Below, piece after piece: positions 1-8,362 of a stretch of DNA of 31,149 nucleotides; within the stretch, counting starts at the first letter, position 1, and each line of letters begins with the position of its first letter. The position numbers and the translations under genes were made by a program. The DNA is from CAIWHR01 sp040007035 (GTDB taxonomy: Bacteria > Pseudomonadota > Gammaproteobacteria > Burkholderiales > Casimicrobiaceae), in the NCBI GenBank assembly GCA_040007035.1, contig JBDTVU010000028.1, forward strand, positions 1 through 31,149, read 5' to 3'. The notes under the pieces are model-generated. The model was given only the letters and a program-made list of their open reading frames with translations, did no database searches and was not told where the DNA came from.

Positions 1-1064
1 GGATCCTTCAGCCGTTCGGCGAACAGCTTCGCCGCGCGCCCCATCGCCGGCGCGAGCCGCTCGGCGTTCTGGTCCTGCAGCGTCACCGTGAGCCCGCGCA
101 GCGCGCACCACGCCGCGATGTCGCCGCCCATCGTCCCGGCGCCGATCACGTGGACGTGCGCCGCCTTGAAATCGCCGTCCTTGCCCAGCGACTTCAGCCG
201 CTCCTGCAGCCCGAACACGCGGATGAGGTTCGCCGCCGTCGGCGTCTTCAGCAGCGCCGGAATCGATTCCGGATCGGTCGGCGCCGCGGCCAGCGCGTTG
301 CCGTCGTGCTTCACCCACAGGTCGAGGATCGCGTAGGGCGCCGGGTAGTGCTCGCGTCGCGCGCGCTTCGCCACCTGCTTGCGCGCCTGCCCGGCGATGA
401 ATCCGCGAAGGAGCGGATGGAGCGTCAGCGACTGCGGAAACCCGAGCGTGCGCGGCGGCGGCAGTGCCTTCAGCACCGCGCGGGCGGTGCTTTCCATGAT
501 CCGCCGCGGCACGCATTCGTCGGCGATGCCGAGCCGTTTCGCCTTGCGCGCGTCGACGGTCTTGCCGCTCAGCAGCAGGTCGAATGCGGCCGGCGCACCG
601 ATGAGCTTCGGCAACCGCTTGATGCCGCCCCAGCCGGGGACGATGCCGAGCATCACTTCCGGCAGGCCGAGGCGTGTGCCCGGCTCGTCGACGACCACGC
701 GATAACGGCAGGCGAGCGCGAGCTCGAGGCCGCCGCCGAGGCAGAAGCCGCGCACCAGCGCCAGCGTCGGGTACCGGACCGCGGCCAGGCGCTCGAACGT
801 GTCCCAACCGCGCCTGACCAGCGCAACGGCGTCGGCCTCGCTCTTCACCTCGCTGAATTCCGCGACGTCGGCGCCGGCGATGAAACCGTTGGCCTTGCCC
901 GACGCGATGACGAGCGCCGCCGGCGGTTCGCGGTCGAGCTGGTCGAGCGCCTCGTTGAACTCCGTCAGGACTGCGGCGGACAGCGTGTTGGTCGTGGCCC
1001 CTGCCTTGTCGAAGGTCAGCCGGGCCAGGCCGTCGGCCTCGCGCGTGATCGTCCAGTGTTGCAT
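1..1064 (-). CDS. fadJ: FadJ/FadB-type fatty acid oxidation subunit alpha, partial (enoyl-CoA hydratase / 3-hydroxyacyl-CoA dehydrogenase)
   Basis: This multifunctional beta-oxidation subunit hydrates enoyl-CoA and oxidises the 3-hydroxyacyl-CoA with NAD+. The reading frame stays open to the left edge, so about 354 residues are visible and the C-terminal half is missing. Residues 1-190 form a crotonase domain with the oxyanion motif FIAGADVAEF (61-70) and the two catalytic glutamates expected from FadB, at about Glu114 (GGGLELALACR) and Glu136 (LGLPEVMLGIVPG). The dinucleotide-binding motif HVIGAGTMGGD starts near residue 304, the usual place in the family. The ATG at 1064 has an AAGGGAG ribosome site seven bases upstream. 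It lies 70 bp behind the thiolase gene on the same strand, so it is probably the last gene of a fad operon. FadJ and FadB are hard to separate on a half protein; the partner thiolase is more FadI-like. Confidence 0.93.
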   Translation of the reverse strand, partial: MQHWTITREADGLARLTFDKAGATTNTLSAAVLTEFNEALDQLDREPPAALVIASGKANGFIAGADVAEFSEVKSEADAVALVRRGWDTFERLAAVRYPTLALVRGFCLGGGLELALACRYRVVVDEPGTRLGLPEVMLGIVPGWGGIKRLPKLIGAPAAFDLLLSGKTVDARKAKRLGIADECVPRRIMESTARAVLKALPPPRTLGFPQSLTLHPLLRGFIAGQARKQVAKRARREHYPAPYAILDLWVKHDGNALAAAPTDPESIPALLKTPTAANLIRVFGLQERLKSLGKDGDFKAAHVHVIGAGTMGGDIAAWCALRGLTVTLQDQNAERLAPAMGRAAKLFAERLKD

Positions 1065-1134
1065 CGTCGAGACTCCCTTGAATGATGGGCGCGCGCGCCG
1101 GAGGCGCAACGCGAATTGCGAGCGACCGCGCGGG

Positions 1135-2418
1135 CTACGTCCTTTCGACCAGCATCGCGCCGCCGAGCCCGCCGCCGATGCAGATCGTCGCCATCCCGCG
1201 ACGGCCGCCGGTTCGCCGCAGCACGTTCAACACGTGCAGCACGATCCGCGCGCCGGAGGCGCCGACCGGGTGGCCGAGCGCAATCGCGCCGCCATCGACA
1301 TTGAGCTTCGTCGGATCCAGCTTGCCGAGCGGCGCGTCAAGGCCCAGTTCGTCGCGGCAGTAGTCGGCACTCTCCCACGCCCGCTCGCAGCCGATCACCT
1401 GCGCGGCGAACGCCTCGTTGATCTCCCACGTGTCGAGGTCGCTCAGGCCGAGGCCGTGCCGCCTGAGGATCGGCGTCGACGCGTGGACGGGGCCGAGCCC
1501 CATCTGCGCCGGGTCGAGGCCCGCCCACTGCGAGTCGACGATGCGGCCCAGTGGCCGGAGCTTGTGCTTGTCGACCGCGCGCTCGGACGCGAGCACCAGC
1601 CACGCCGCGCCGTCGGTCACCTGCGAGCTGTTGCCGGCGGTGATGTTGCCGTACTTGCGGTCGAAGAAGGGCTTCAGCTTCGCGAGATTGTCGGCGGTCG
1701 AGTCCTCGCGCACGCCGTCGTCGGCGGCGTAAAGCTTGCCGGTCCTGTCGTAGAGCGGAACGATCTCGCCGTCGTAGTGGCCGGCCTTCTGCGCCGCGAG
1801 CACGCGCCGGTGGCTTTCGGCCGAGAACTCGTCCATCTCGCGTCGGGTGATGCCGAAACGGAACGCGATGTTCTCCGCCGTCTGGCCCATCAGCAGGCCG
1901 ACCATGGGATCGGTCAGCCCCTTCATCAGCCCGATGACGGGCGCGAGGTAGCCGGGCCGGAATTTCACCGCGAGCGCCGCGCGCTGGCCGAAGGTCTTCG
2001 CCGCGTACCAGTTCGACAGCCACAGCACCATCGCATCGGAGAACAGCAGCGGCGCGCGGGACAATGCATCGACGCCGCCGGCGAGCACGAGGTTCGAGCG
2101 TCCGGTGCGGATGTTGGCGATCGCCGAGTCGAGCGCCTGCATCCCGGACGCGCAGTTGCGCATCACCGTCCAGCCCGGAACCTTGTGCCCGCAGCCCATC
2201 CGCAGCGCGACGACGCGCCCGATGTTCACCTCGTCGGGCGACGGCGCGGCGCAGCCGAGGATCACCTCGTCGAGCTCGGGCGGCGCGAACCGCTGGCGAA
2301 CCAGCAGCTCGCGGCCGGCGGCGGTGGCAAGGTCCGACGCGGCGAACGGCCCGGGCCGGTTGCGTGCCTTGAGGAACGGCGTCCGCGCGCCGTCGACGAT
2401 GTAGATGGGTTCGGTCAT
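1135..2418 (-). CDS. fadI: Acetyl-CoA C-acyltransferase (thiolase, FadI-like)
   Basis: The 427-residue protein is a thiolase that cleaves 3-ketoacyl-CoA with CoA in the last step of beta-oxidation. All catalytic parts are present: the nucleophile Cys89 in MRNCASGMQAL, His383 in GHPVGASGAR, and Cys413 in ICIGGGLGGA. I start it at the ATG at 2418 because the protein then begins MTEPIYIVDGARTPF, the normal N-terminus of the family. A start 75 bp further upstream would add 25 residues without thiolase character. The ribosome site is poor. It sits between the fadE and fadJ genes on the same strand, 182 bp after the first and 70 bp before the second. The pair of trifunctional subunit and thiolase is the classical beta-oxidation complex. 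The FadI assignment rather than FadA rests on length and general resemblance. Confidence 0.93.
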   Translation of the reverse strand: MTEPIYIVDGARTPFLKARNRPGPFAASDLATAAGRELLVRQRFAPPELDEVILGCAAPSPDEVNIGRVVALRMGCGHKVPGWTVMRNCASGMQALDSAIANIRTGRSNLVLAGGVDALSRAPLLFSDAMVLWLSNWYAAKTFGQRAALAVKFRPGYLAPVIGLMKGLTDPMVGLLMGQTAENIAFRFGITRREMDEFSAESHRRVLAAQKAGHYDGEIVPLYDRTGKLYAADDGVREDSTADNLAKLKPFFDRKYGNITAGNSSQVTDGAAWLVLASERAVDKHKLRPLGRIVDSQWAGLDPAQMGLGPVHASTPILRRHGLGLSDLDTWEINEAFAAQVIGCERAWESADYCRDELGLDAPLGKLDPTKLNVDGGAIALGHPVGASGARIVLHVLNVLRRTGGRRGMATICIGGGLGGAMLVERT

Positions 2419-2600
2419 GAGAGGGGGCCTGGTCGAGGAAAGAGTGTTCGCCGCAATGGGCACGCGGGCGCCGCGCAGGCACCGCGGGCGCAACCGCCGG
2501 ACCGGGTGCGCGCTGCGGCAGGCGTTGCGCCGCGCGCGCAGTCGCTCCTGCGGACGCGCGCCCGGCGTCTGTCCCGTCGCTGGCGGCCTGCGCCGGCGCG

Positions 2601-5123
2601 TTACGCCGCTGCCTTGTGCACGATGGCCGGCGCCGGCGCGGCCGCCGTCGCCGTCATGCCGCCGAGCTTCATTTCGGAAGCGCCGAGATCCTGCGCGAAG
2701 TCGTCGACGCGGATCACCACCGCGGTGAGGTCCCGCGCGGTGAGCACCGCCACGCCCTCGGCGACGTCGATCACGCCCGCAGCCTTCGCGCGCTCGATCA
2801 GCATCTCGAGGCCGGCGCCCGGCGGCAGCTTCGCGTCGAAGCGGGCGTCCTTCGCGGCCTGCCTGATCTTCGCCTCGATCGGCTCCGAAATCATCGTCGC
2901 CGCCAGAGCGCGCTCGATCGCCAGCACCGGCCCGTCGCCGGAGCGGGCGATGAACATGCCGGCGGTGAGCCGGTCACGGGCGGCCGACGGCTCGATCAGC
3001 AGCTTCGCGACGTCGTGGCCCAGCTTGTCCGACGGCACGAAGTACGGCCGGCCGAGCGGGAACACGATCCGCCGCGTGACCGCCGCGATCAACCGGTTCG
3101 GGAAGTTCGAGATCACGCCTTCGAGCGCCGTCTGCGCCTTGAACATCGCGTCCCACATCGCCCAGTGCATCAGCGGCGCGTCGGCCTGCTGGCGGCCCTG
3201 GTCTTCGTAGCGCTTCAGCGTCGCCGAGCACAGGTACATCAGCGACAGCACGTCGCCGAGCCGCGCGGAGAGCTTCTCCTTGCGCTTCAGCGCGCCGCCG
3301 AGCGAGCCCATCGACACGTCGGCGAGGAACGCGAGTGCCGCCGAGAATCGCGTCAACTGCTGGTAGTACCGCCGCGTTTCCGGCGCGACGCCGGCGGGCA
3401 CGCCGACGAAGTGCGAGCCGGTGAACCCGGTGACCAGCGTGCGCGCCATGTTCGACACGGTGAACCGCACATGCCCGAACATCGCCTCGTCGAACGCGAG
3501 CAACGCCTTCGCCTTGTCGGTCTCGCGCGTCGCGGTGATCTCCTTCAGCACGAACGGATGGCAGCGGATCGCGCCCTGCCCGAACACGATCAGGCTGCGG
3601 GTCAGGATGTTGGCGCCTTCGACGGTGATCGCGACCGGCACCTGCATGTACGCGGCGCCGATGAAGTTCGACGGCCCGAGGCAGATCCCCTTGCCGCCGA
3701 CGATGTCCATCGCGTCGTTGACGACCTGGCGGCCGCGCTCGGTCAGGTGGAGCTTCGCGATTCCCGATGCGACGGCCGGCTTCTCGCCGAGGTCGATGGC
3801 GACCGCCGTGAGCTCGCGCGTCGCGTCCATCATGTACAGGTTGCCGCCCATCCGGGTGAGCGCTTCCTCGATGCCTTCGAACTTGCCGATCGGCGTCTTG
3901 AACTGCTGGCGGACCCGCGCATAGCCGCCGGTGGCGCGCACGGCCAGCTTCGCCATCCCGGTGCCCGACGACGGCAGCGAGATGCCGCGACCCGCGGCGA
4001 GGCACTCCATCAGCATCCGCCAGCCGCGGCCGAGCATCGGCTGCCCGCCGATCACCCATTCCATCGGGATGAACACGTCCTTGCCCAAGGTCGGGCCGTT
4101 CTGGAACACCGCGCAGAGCGGCATGTGCCGTCGGCCGATCTCGACGCCGGGGTGCGTCGCCGGGATCAGCGCGCAGGTGATGCCGATGTCGTCCTTGTCG
4201 CCGGCCAGATGCTCCGGGTCATGCGCGCGGAAGGCGAGGCCGAGCAGCGTCGCCACCGGCCCCAGCGTGATGTAGCGCTTGTCCCAGGTGACGCGAAGGC
4301 CGAGCGTGCGCTTGCCCTCGTGCTCGCCCCAGCAGACGACGCCGTAGTCCGGAATCGACGCCGCGTCGGAGCCGGCGTTCGGATTGGTCAGCGCGAAGCA
4401 CGGGATCTCGAGACCCTTGGCGAGCCGCGGCAGGTAGTGGCGCTTCTGCTCGTCGGTGCCGTAATGCGCGAGCAGTTCGGCCGGCCCCAGCGAATTGGGC
4501 ACCATCACGGTGACGGACACCGTCCCTGAGTGCGTCGACAGCTTCGTCATCACCTGCGAGTGGGCGTAGGCGGAGAAGCCGAGCCCGCCGTACTCCCTGG
4601 CGATGCTCATGCCGAGGAAGCCCTTGTCCTTGATGAACTGCCATACCGCCGGCGGCAGGTCGCGGTAGACGGCGCTCGTCTCCCAGTCGGTGACCATCTC
4701 GCACAGTTGCTGGACCTCGTTGTCGACGAAACGCTGCTCGTCGTCCGTCAGCTTCGGCGCCGGCAAGTCGAGCAGCTTTTGCCACGCCGGCTTGCCCGAG
4801 AACAGCTCGCCGTCCCACCAGACGGTTCCGGCCTCGATCGCCTCGCGCTCGGTCTGCGACATCGGCGGCATCACCTTGCGGAACGCCGAGAAGATCGCGT
4901 CGCTGATCAGCACGCGGCGCAACGCCGGGATCAGCAGCGGGATCGCCAGCAGCACGAAGACGGCGGCAAGCGCCAGCGTCAGCACGGGAGGCAGCACCGA
5001 GCCGAACCATGCCGCGCCGAGGGCGACGGCGATTGCGGCGGTCCAGACGATGCCGGCGGCGTTGACGTAGGCCAGCGCGAGGGTGCCGGCGAGGACAGCA
5101 ACGACCCAGAGGATGACGAACAT
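2601..5123 (-). CDS. fadE: Acyl-CoA dehydrogenase FadE
   Basis: At 840 residues this has the length of the FadE family (about 815 in E. coli), twice that of ordinary acyl-CoA dehydrogenases. It catalyses the first, FAD-dependent step of fatty acid beta-oxidation. Two hydrophobic segments in the first 65 residues suggest membrane attachment. The flavin/substrate signature CFALTNPNAGSDAAS lies near residues 242-256, and ITVEGANILTRSL carries the probable catalytic base at about Glu502. The C-terminal third corresponds to the DUF1974 extension typical of FadE. The ATG at 5123 is preceded by AAGGAG at proper spacing. The TetR gene ends 79 bp upstream on the same strand, without a recognisable promoter between them, so I place fadE in that operon. 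Confidence 0.96.
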   Translation of the reverse strand: MFVILWVVAVLAGTLALAYVNAAGIVWTAAIAVALGAAWFGSVLPPVLTLALAAVFVLLAIPLLIPALRRVLISDAIFSAFRKVMPPMSQTEREAIEAGTVWWDGELFSGKPAWQKLLDLPAPKLTDDEQRFVDNEVQQLCEMVTDWETSAVYRDLPPAVWQFIKDKGFLGMSIAREYGGLGFSAYAHSQVMTKLSTHSGTVSVTVMVPNSLGPAELLAHYGTDEQKRHYLPRLAKGLEIPCFALTNPNAGSDAASIPDYGVVCWGEHEGKRTLGLRVTWDKRYITLGPVATLLGLAFRAHDPEHLAGDKDDIGITCALIPATHPGVEIGRRHMPLCAVFQNGPTLGKDVFIPMEWVIGGQPMLGRGWRMLMECLAAGRGISLPSSGTGMAKLAVRATGGYARVRQQFKTPIGKFEGIEEALTRMGGNLYMMDATRELTAVAIDLGEKPAVASGIAKLHLTERGRQVVNDAMDIVGGKGICLGPSNFIGAAYMQVPVAITVEGANILTRSLIVFGQGAIRCHPFVLKEITATRETDKAKALLAFDEAMFGHVRFTVSNMARTLVTGFTGSHFVGVPAGVAPETRRYYQQLTRFSAALAFLADVSMGSLGGALKRKEKLSARLGDVLSLMYLCSATLKRYEDQGRQQADAPLMHWAMWDAMFKAQTALEGVISNFPNRLIAAVTRRIVFPLGRPYFVPSDKLGHDVAKLLIEPSAARDRLTAGMFIARSGDGPVLAIERALAATMISEPIEAKIRQAAKDARFDAKLPPGAGLEMLIERAKAAGVIDVAEGVAVLTARDLTAVVIRVDDFAQDLGASEMKLGGMTATAAAPAPAIVHKAAA

Positions 5124-5202
5124 CGGGAGCTCCTTGCGGGTGGCGTGGAGATGCGGGTGGGGTGGAGTGCGGGTGCGCGGTCGGCGAATCGGGCGGCGCG
5201 CG

Positions 5203-5955
5203 TCAGCGCACGCGCTTCAGGTCGCCGTCGAGCGCGCGGCTGACTTCGGTGGAGTCGGGCAGCGGCGAGGTCAGCCCGGCGAGCAGGAACGGGGCGAGTC
5301 GCCGCAACAGCATTTCGTCGTCGGCGGTTTCGGACGGCGTGAGCTCGGCGATCAGCTTCAGCGCGTCGGTGCCTGCCAGCGTGTACGACAGCGCGCCCAT
5401 GATGAAGTGAAGCCGCCAGGACAGCTCCTTCTTCGGCAGCTCGGGCAACGCGCGGCCGAACGCGGTCTTGAAGCGCGAGATCATCACCGCGTACTGCTCG
5501 GAGAGGAACTGGCGGATGAACGGCGCCGGGTCGGCGTACGCCCGGCCGAGCAGCCGCAGGAAGTTCTCGCCGCCGCGCGCAGGGTCGCGGGCGAGATTCA
5601 GCGCCGGGATGAACATCGCCGAGAGGATCTTCTCGCAGGCGACCGGCGCCGGCGCCGCGCGACGCTCGAGCTCGGTCAGCAGCGCCACGCGTTGCTGGTT
5701 CATCGGGTCGAGCCGGCGCGTCAGCACCGCCTGGAACAGCTCTTCCTTGCTGCCGAAGTGATAGTTGACGGCGGCGAGGTTGACGCCGGCCGTCGTCGTG
5801 ATCGAGCGCAGGCTCGTCGCCTCGAAGCCGTGCTCCATGAACAGCGCCTCGGCCGCGTCGAGGATCCGGTCCTTGGTCGCGACAGGGCCCCGCGCTTCCG
5901 CGAACGGGATCCCCCTGTCGACCGCCACGGCACCGCCTGCTGCGCTCTCGTCCAT
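5203..5955 (-). CDS. TetR/AcrR family regulator of fatty acid degradation (PsrA/FadP-like)
   Basis: The 250-residue protein has an N-terminal TetR helix-turn-helix at about residues 27-75 (ILDAAEALFMEHGFEATSLR, then NLAAVNYHFGSKEELF), followed by a helical ligand-binding domain. The frame is open further upstream, but the ATG at 5955 puts the DNA-binding domain at the usual distance from the N-terminus. It is the first gene ahead of fadE, thiolase and fadJ. A dyad of the AAAC-N4-GTTT type lies between its promoter and its start. PsrA in gammaproteobacteria and FadP in betaproteobacteria are TetR repressors of beta-oxidation genes that release DNA on binding long-chain acyl-CoA or fatty acid. 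The location and the operator suggest this protein does the same job; the ligand is inferred. Confidence 0.88.
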   Translation of the reverse strand: MDESAAGGAVAVDRGIPFAEARGPVATKDRILDAAEALFMEHGFEATSLRSITTTAGVNLAAVNYHFGSKEELFQAVLTRRLDPMNQQRVALLTELERRAAPAPVACEKILSAMFIPALNLARDPARGGENFLRLLGRAYADPAPFIRQFLSEQYAVMISRFKTAFGRALPELPKKELSWRLHFIMGALSYTLAGTDALKLIAELTPSETADDEMLLRRLAPFLLAGLTSPLPDSTEVSRALDGDLKRVR

Positions 5956-6003
5956 CCGCTCCGTCCGCAAAGGAGTCGCCGTGAGGTCTTCCGAAGGGCC
6001 TCG

Positions 6004-6021
6004 TTTAAACGTTCGTTTGAA
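6004..6021. promoter_or_regulatory. PsrA-like operator dyad
   Basis: The 18-bp element TTTAAACGTTCGTTTGAA is symmetric at 7 of 9 base pairs and has the AAAC-N4-GTTT core known from PsrA sites. It starts right next to the -10 box of the tetR-fad promoter and covers the expected transcription start, where a bound repressor would block the polymerase. It is 49 bp upstream of the TetR gene start and about 165 bp upstream of the divergent EamA gene. Confidence 0.7.
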
Positions 6022-6050
6022 TCCTAAATTTGTTTCGGAACGATTGTCAA
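6021..6050 (-). promoter_or_regulatory. Sigma-70 promoter of the tetR-fadE-thiolase-fadJ operon
   Basis: Read on the minus strand, a perfect TTGACA (-35, 6050-6045) is followed after 18 bp by TAGGAT (-10, 6026-6021). Transcription would start near 6014, inside the adjacent dyad, giving a leader of about 60 nt to the ATG at 5955. Confidence 0.65.
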
Positions 6051-6175
6051 TCTGCGGTGCAGCGAAATCGTCCCGAGGTTTCCGAGCCCGGAGCGCGTTA
6101 CAGAGCAAGCCCCCCCACTTACAAAAAACATTATCGACATCAATGCCATACGCGTCGATCTCGCACTCACCCCGG

Positions 6176-6181
6176 TAGAAT
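6176..6181 (+). promoter_or_regulatory. Possible -10 box of a leaderless EamA transcript
   Basis: TAGAAT ends six bases before the ATG at 6188, so a start at the normal distance would fall on the A of the start codon. No ribosome site precedes this ATG. The -35 region is weak, so this is tentative. Confidence 0.35.
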
Positions 6182-6187
6182 CCGCCG

Positions 6188-7090
6188 ATGCCGGCCGACC
6201 GCAGACCTCCCCTTGACCGGCAGTTGCCGACAGCACGCGATCGCCGACTCGGACTGCTTCTCGGCTTGGTCGGCGTCGCAAGCTTCAGCCTGACGCTTCC
6301 TGCCACGCGGGCCGCGGTCGCCGGCCTCGATCCGGTGTTCGTCGGTCTGGGCCGGGCGGTCGTGGCCGCGGCGCTGGCCGCGATCGTGCTCGTCGCGACG
6401 CGCTCGCCGTGGCCCGGACGCGCCGCGCTGCCCGGCCTCGCCATCGTCGCCGGCGGGGTGATCGTCGGCTTTCCGCTCTTCACTGCGTGGGCGATGCGAC
6501 GCGTGCCCGCGACGCACGGTGCGATCGTCGTCGGGCTGCTGCCGCTCGCCACCGCGCTTGCTGCTGCCTGGCTCGCCCACGAGCGGCCGTCGCAGACGTT
6601 CTGGTGGTGCGCCGTGGCCGGCAGCGCCGTCGTCGTCGGCTTCGCACTGTGGCAGGGCGGCGGCGCGCTCCATCTCGCCGACCTGCTGCTCGTCGCGGCC
6701 GTCATCGCCGCGGCGATCGGCTATGCCGAGGGCGGACGGCTCGCGCGGACGCTCGGCGGTTGGCAGGTGATCTGCTGGGCGCTGGTGCTGGCGGCACCGG
6801 CGATGCTGGTGCCGACGCTTCTCGCCGTCGACGGGCGCGTGCTGACGGCGCCGACGTCGGCGTGGGTCGGCTTCGCCTACGTCAGCGCGGTGAGCATGTT
6901 TCTCGGCTTTTTCGCGTGGTACCGCGGCCTGGCGCTCGGCGGCATCGCCGCCGTCGGGCAGGTGCAGTTGCTGCAGCCGTTCCTGACGATCTTCGCGTCG
7001 GCGTGGCTGCTGGGCGAGACCGTCGATGCGGCGACCCTTGCCGCCGCAGCGCTCGTCATCGCCGTGATCGCGCTCGGCCGTCGCGCGTAG
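6188..7090 (+). CDS. EamA/DMT family transporter
   Basis: The 300-residue, strongly hydrophobic protein has about ten predicted membrane helices arranged as two EamA repeats, the standard build of the drug/metabolite transporter superfamily. The substrate cannot be told; characterised relatives export amino acids, nucleosides or small toxic metabolites. A polar N-terminal stretch (residues 1-20, Arg-rich) precedes the first helix. The second repeat contains the SAVSMFLGFFAWYRGLALGG segment often seen in the family. No Shine-Dalgarno sequence is visible before the ATG at 6188, but a TAGAAT box lies just upstream. It is divergent from the fad operon across a 232-bp intergenic region, and 128 bp separate it from the next gene downstream, which has its own promoter. 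Involvement in lipid metabolism is not indicated. Confidence 0.88.
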   Translation: MPADRRPPLDRQLPTARDRRLGLLLGLVGVASFSLTLPATRAAVAGLDPVFVGLGRAVVAAALAAIVLVATRSPWPGRAALPGLAIVAGGVIVGFPLFTAWAMRRVPATHGAIVVGLLPLATALAAAWLAHERPSQTFWWCAVAGSAVVVGFALWQGGGALHLADLLLVAAVIAAAIGYAEGGRLARTLGGWQVICWALVLAAPAMLVPTLLAVDGRVLTAPTSAWVGFAYVSAVSMFLGFFAWYRGLALGGIAAVGQVQLLQPFLTIFASAWLLGETVDAATLAAAALVIAVIALGRRA

Positions 7091-7188
7091 GTTGGCGTCG
7101 CCGCGCCCGATCGGCTTTCGCCACCGCGAGCAGGGCCGCGCGAATCCGCCGGCCCGACCGCACGCAGCGAACGCGGGTCGGCGTTGGC

Positions 7189-7209
7189 TATACTCCGCGT
7201 CTTCGGAGG
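7189..7209 (+). promoter_or_regulatory. -10 box and ribosome site ahead of the PHA_gran_rgn gene
   Basis: TATACT (7189-7194) is a good -10 box, with the start expected near 7201. It is followed closely by GGAGGA (7205-7210), which fixes the ATG at 7219. The -35 region is not convincing. The leader would be only about 18 nt. Confidence 0.5.
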
Positions 7210-7218
7210 AGGGCAGGC

Positions 7219-7506
7219 ATGGCCACCATTTCGATCGCCAAGAAGCACCACCTGTCGCACAAGAAGGCGCTCGAGGCGGCGCAGAAGGTCGCCGAGGATC
7301 TGAACGAGCGCTTCGACCTCGAGTACGAGTGGGACGGCGACTGCATCGATTTCGAGCGGCCCGGGCTGTCCGGCCGGCTCCACGTGCACAAGGACCAGGT
7401 GCGCCTCGACTGCAAGCTGGGGTTCCTGATGTCCGCGCTGAAGCCTGCGATCGAAATGCACGTGCACAAGGAGTTCGACAAGCGCTTCGGCAAGCCAAAG
7501 GCCTGA
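7219..7506 (+). CDS. Polyhydroxyalkanoic acid system family protein (PHA_gran_rgn)
   Basis: This 95-residue protein starts MATISIAKKHHLSHKKALEAA and runs through YEWDGDCIDFERPGLSGRLHV to the end IEMHVHKEFDKRFGK. That pattern matches the small PHA_gran_rgn family (TIGR02610/PF09650) found near polyhydroxyalkanoate genes. Its biochemical role is not established; it is thought to act at or around storage granules. The ATG at 7219 is set by the GGAGGA ribosome site and the short leader from TATACT. It is convergent with the FFLEELY gene, with only six bases between the two stop codons. The composition is unusually charged and His-rich for its size. No polymerase (phaC) or phaA/phaB gene lies in this window. 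Confidence 0.85.
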   Translation: MATISIAKKHHLSHKKALEAAQKVAEDLNERFDLEYEWDGDCIDFERPGLSGRLHVHKDQVRLDCKLGFLMSALKPAIEMHVHKEFDKRFGKPKA

Positions 7507-7512
7507 TCTCGG

Positions 7513-8286
7513 CTACTCCGGCGCTGCCCGCGGCGACGGCGCGGGGACCTGTCCGAGCGGATCCGGAAACGGCGCTGCGTCGCCGGCGTAGATGGAATCG
7601 AGGAGCGCCGTTTCGCGCGTCGCGATCGCCTCCAGGAACTCCGCGGCGGCGCCCATCCGGCGGAACGCGTTGAATCCGCGCTCCAGGAAATCGTGAAGCG
7701 CGCCGAGGCCGGCGAGCCGCGCCGGCTGGCGCATCATCACCATTGCCGCGCGGATCAGCGGCTTCTTCACGTAGCCGTCGAGCGCGGTGCCGATCTCGAC
7801 GATCAGCGCGACCTGCCGCTCGCGCGCGGGCCGGTTGCCCATCTTGCGGAAGCCGCGGCAATATTCGGGCACCGAGAACTGGCCGTCGGCGCGCGGAAGC
7901 CGCGCAAGCAGCGATCGGTCGAGCTCGTGCGACAGCGCGTTCAGCTCCATCGCATGGGCAACCGTGGCGATCACGCGCGCGGGCAGCATCCGCACCATCA
8001 CCGGGACGATGCGCGCGAGGTCGGCGTCGCGCTGCGCGAAGTCGTCGCCGCCGTACAGGTCCGCCTGGAAGAACGCGATCGCACCGGCGTACCGCGGCTG
8101 CACCGCGAGATCCGCATAGGTCATCCCGAGCCGCTTCGCCTGCCAGTCGGCGACCCGCCCCAGCGCGCCGGCCTGGATCGGGTTCGCGCGCCGCTCGGCG
8201 TGGAGCTTCGCCATCCGCTCGAGTTCGCGAATCAGCGCGGCAGACGCCGATGGGGCAACGGTCGGGGGCGGCGGCGCGGGGGGCAT
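7513..8286 (-). CDS. FFLEELY motif protein
   Basis: The 257-residue protein has the layout of the FFLEELY-motif family: a Pro-rich start, then a helical region with YAGAIAFFQADLYGGDDF at residues 66-83 and RDADLARIVPVMVRMLP after it. Here the name-giving motif is degenerate, FFQADLY (72-78). The C-terminal part has YCRGFRKMGNRPARERQ and a long helix ending in a Pro-rich tail. No enzymatic residues are recognisable and the function of the family is unknown. The ATG at 8286 is the most upstream one that fits and has no clear ribosome site, so the first residues are uncertain. It is convergent with the PHA_gran_rgn gene and divergent from the Tat/GMC pair, sharing a 168-bp promoter region with two dyads. 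Confidence 0.8.
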   Translation of the reverse strand: MPPAPPPPTVAPSASAALIRELERMAKLHAERRANPIQAGALGRVADWQAKRLGMTYADLAVQPRYAGAIAFFQADLYGGDDFAQRDADLARIVPVMVRMLPARVIATVAHAMELNALSHELDRSLLARLPRADGQFSVPEYCRGFRKMGNRPARERQVALIVEIGTALDGYVKKPLIRAAMVMMRQPARLAGLGALHDFLERGFNAFRRMGAAAEFLEAIATRETALLDSIYAGDAAPFPDPLGQVPAPSPRAAPE

Positions 8287-8330
8287 GATCGGGAGCAATT
8301 GCCGACGGCATTGCGGCGCATGTCGCGCGC

Positions 8331-8361
8331 CCCGACAGTCTAGCGGAGACCGAATGTCGGG
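8331..8361. repeat. Inverted repeat CCCGACA / TGTCGGG
   Basis: Perfect 7-bp arms CCCGACA (8331-8337) and TGTCGGG (8355-8361) enclose 17 bases. They lie in the divergent intergenic region between the FFLEELY gene and the Tat/GMC pair. An operator is more likely than a terminator, because no T-run follows and no gene ends here. Confidence 0.45.
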
Positions 8362-8362
8362 T

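Noticed and set aside
1..6. GGATCC (BamHI site) exactly at the left edge
   Set aside because: It could hint at a cloned fragment, but the right edge has no such site and further GGATCC sites occur inside the window, so chance is as good an explanation.
799..3210. Open frame of 803 codons on the plus strand across fadJ, thiolase and fadE
   Set aside because: It crosses three well-supported minus-strand genes and has no ribosome site or domain; it is a GC-driven shadow.
5956..6705. Upstream extension of the TetR frame toward 6705
   Set aside because: The added residues are Thr/Ala/Arg-rich without homology and would cross the promoter and operator and the divergent EamA gene.
6167..8311. Open frame of 714 codons on the minus strand across the EamA and PHA_gran_rgn genes
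   Set aside because: The composition is Arg/Ala-rich and low in complexity, and it overlaps several convincing genes.
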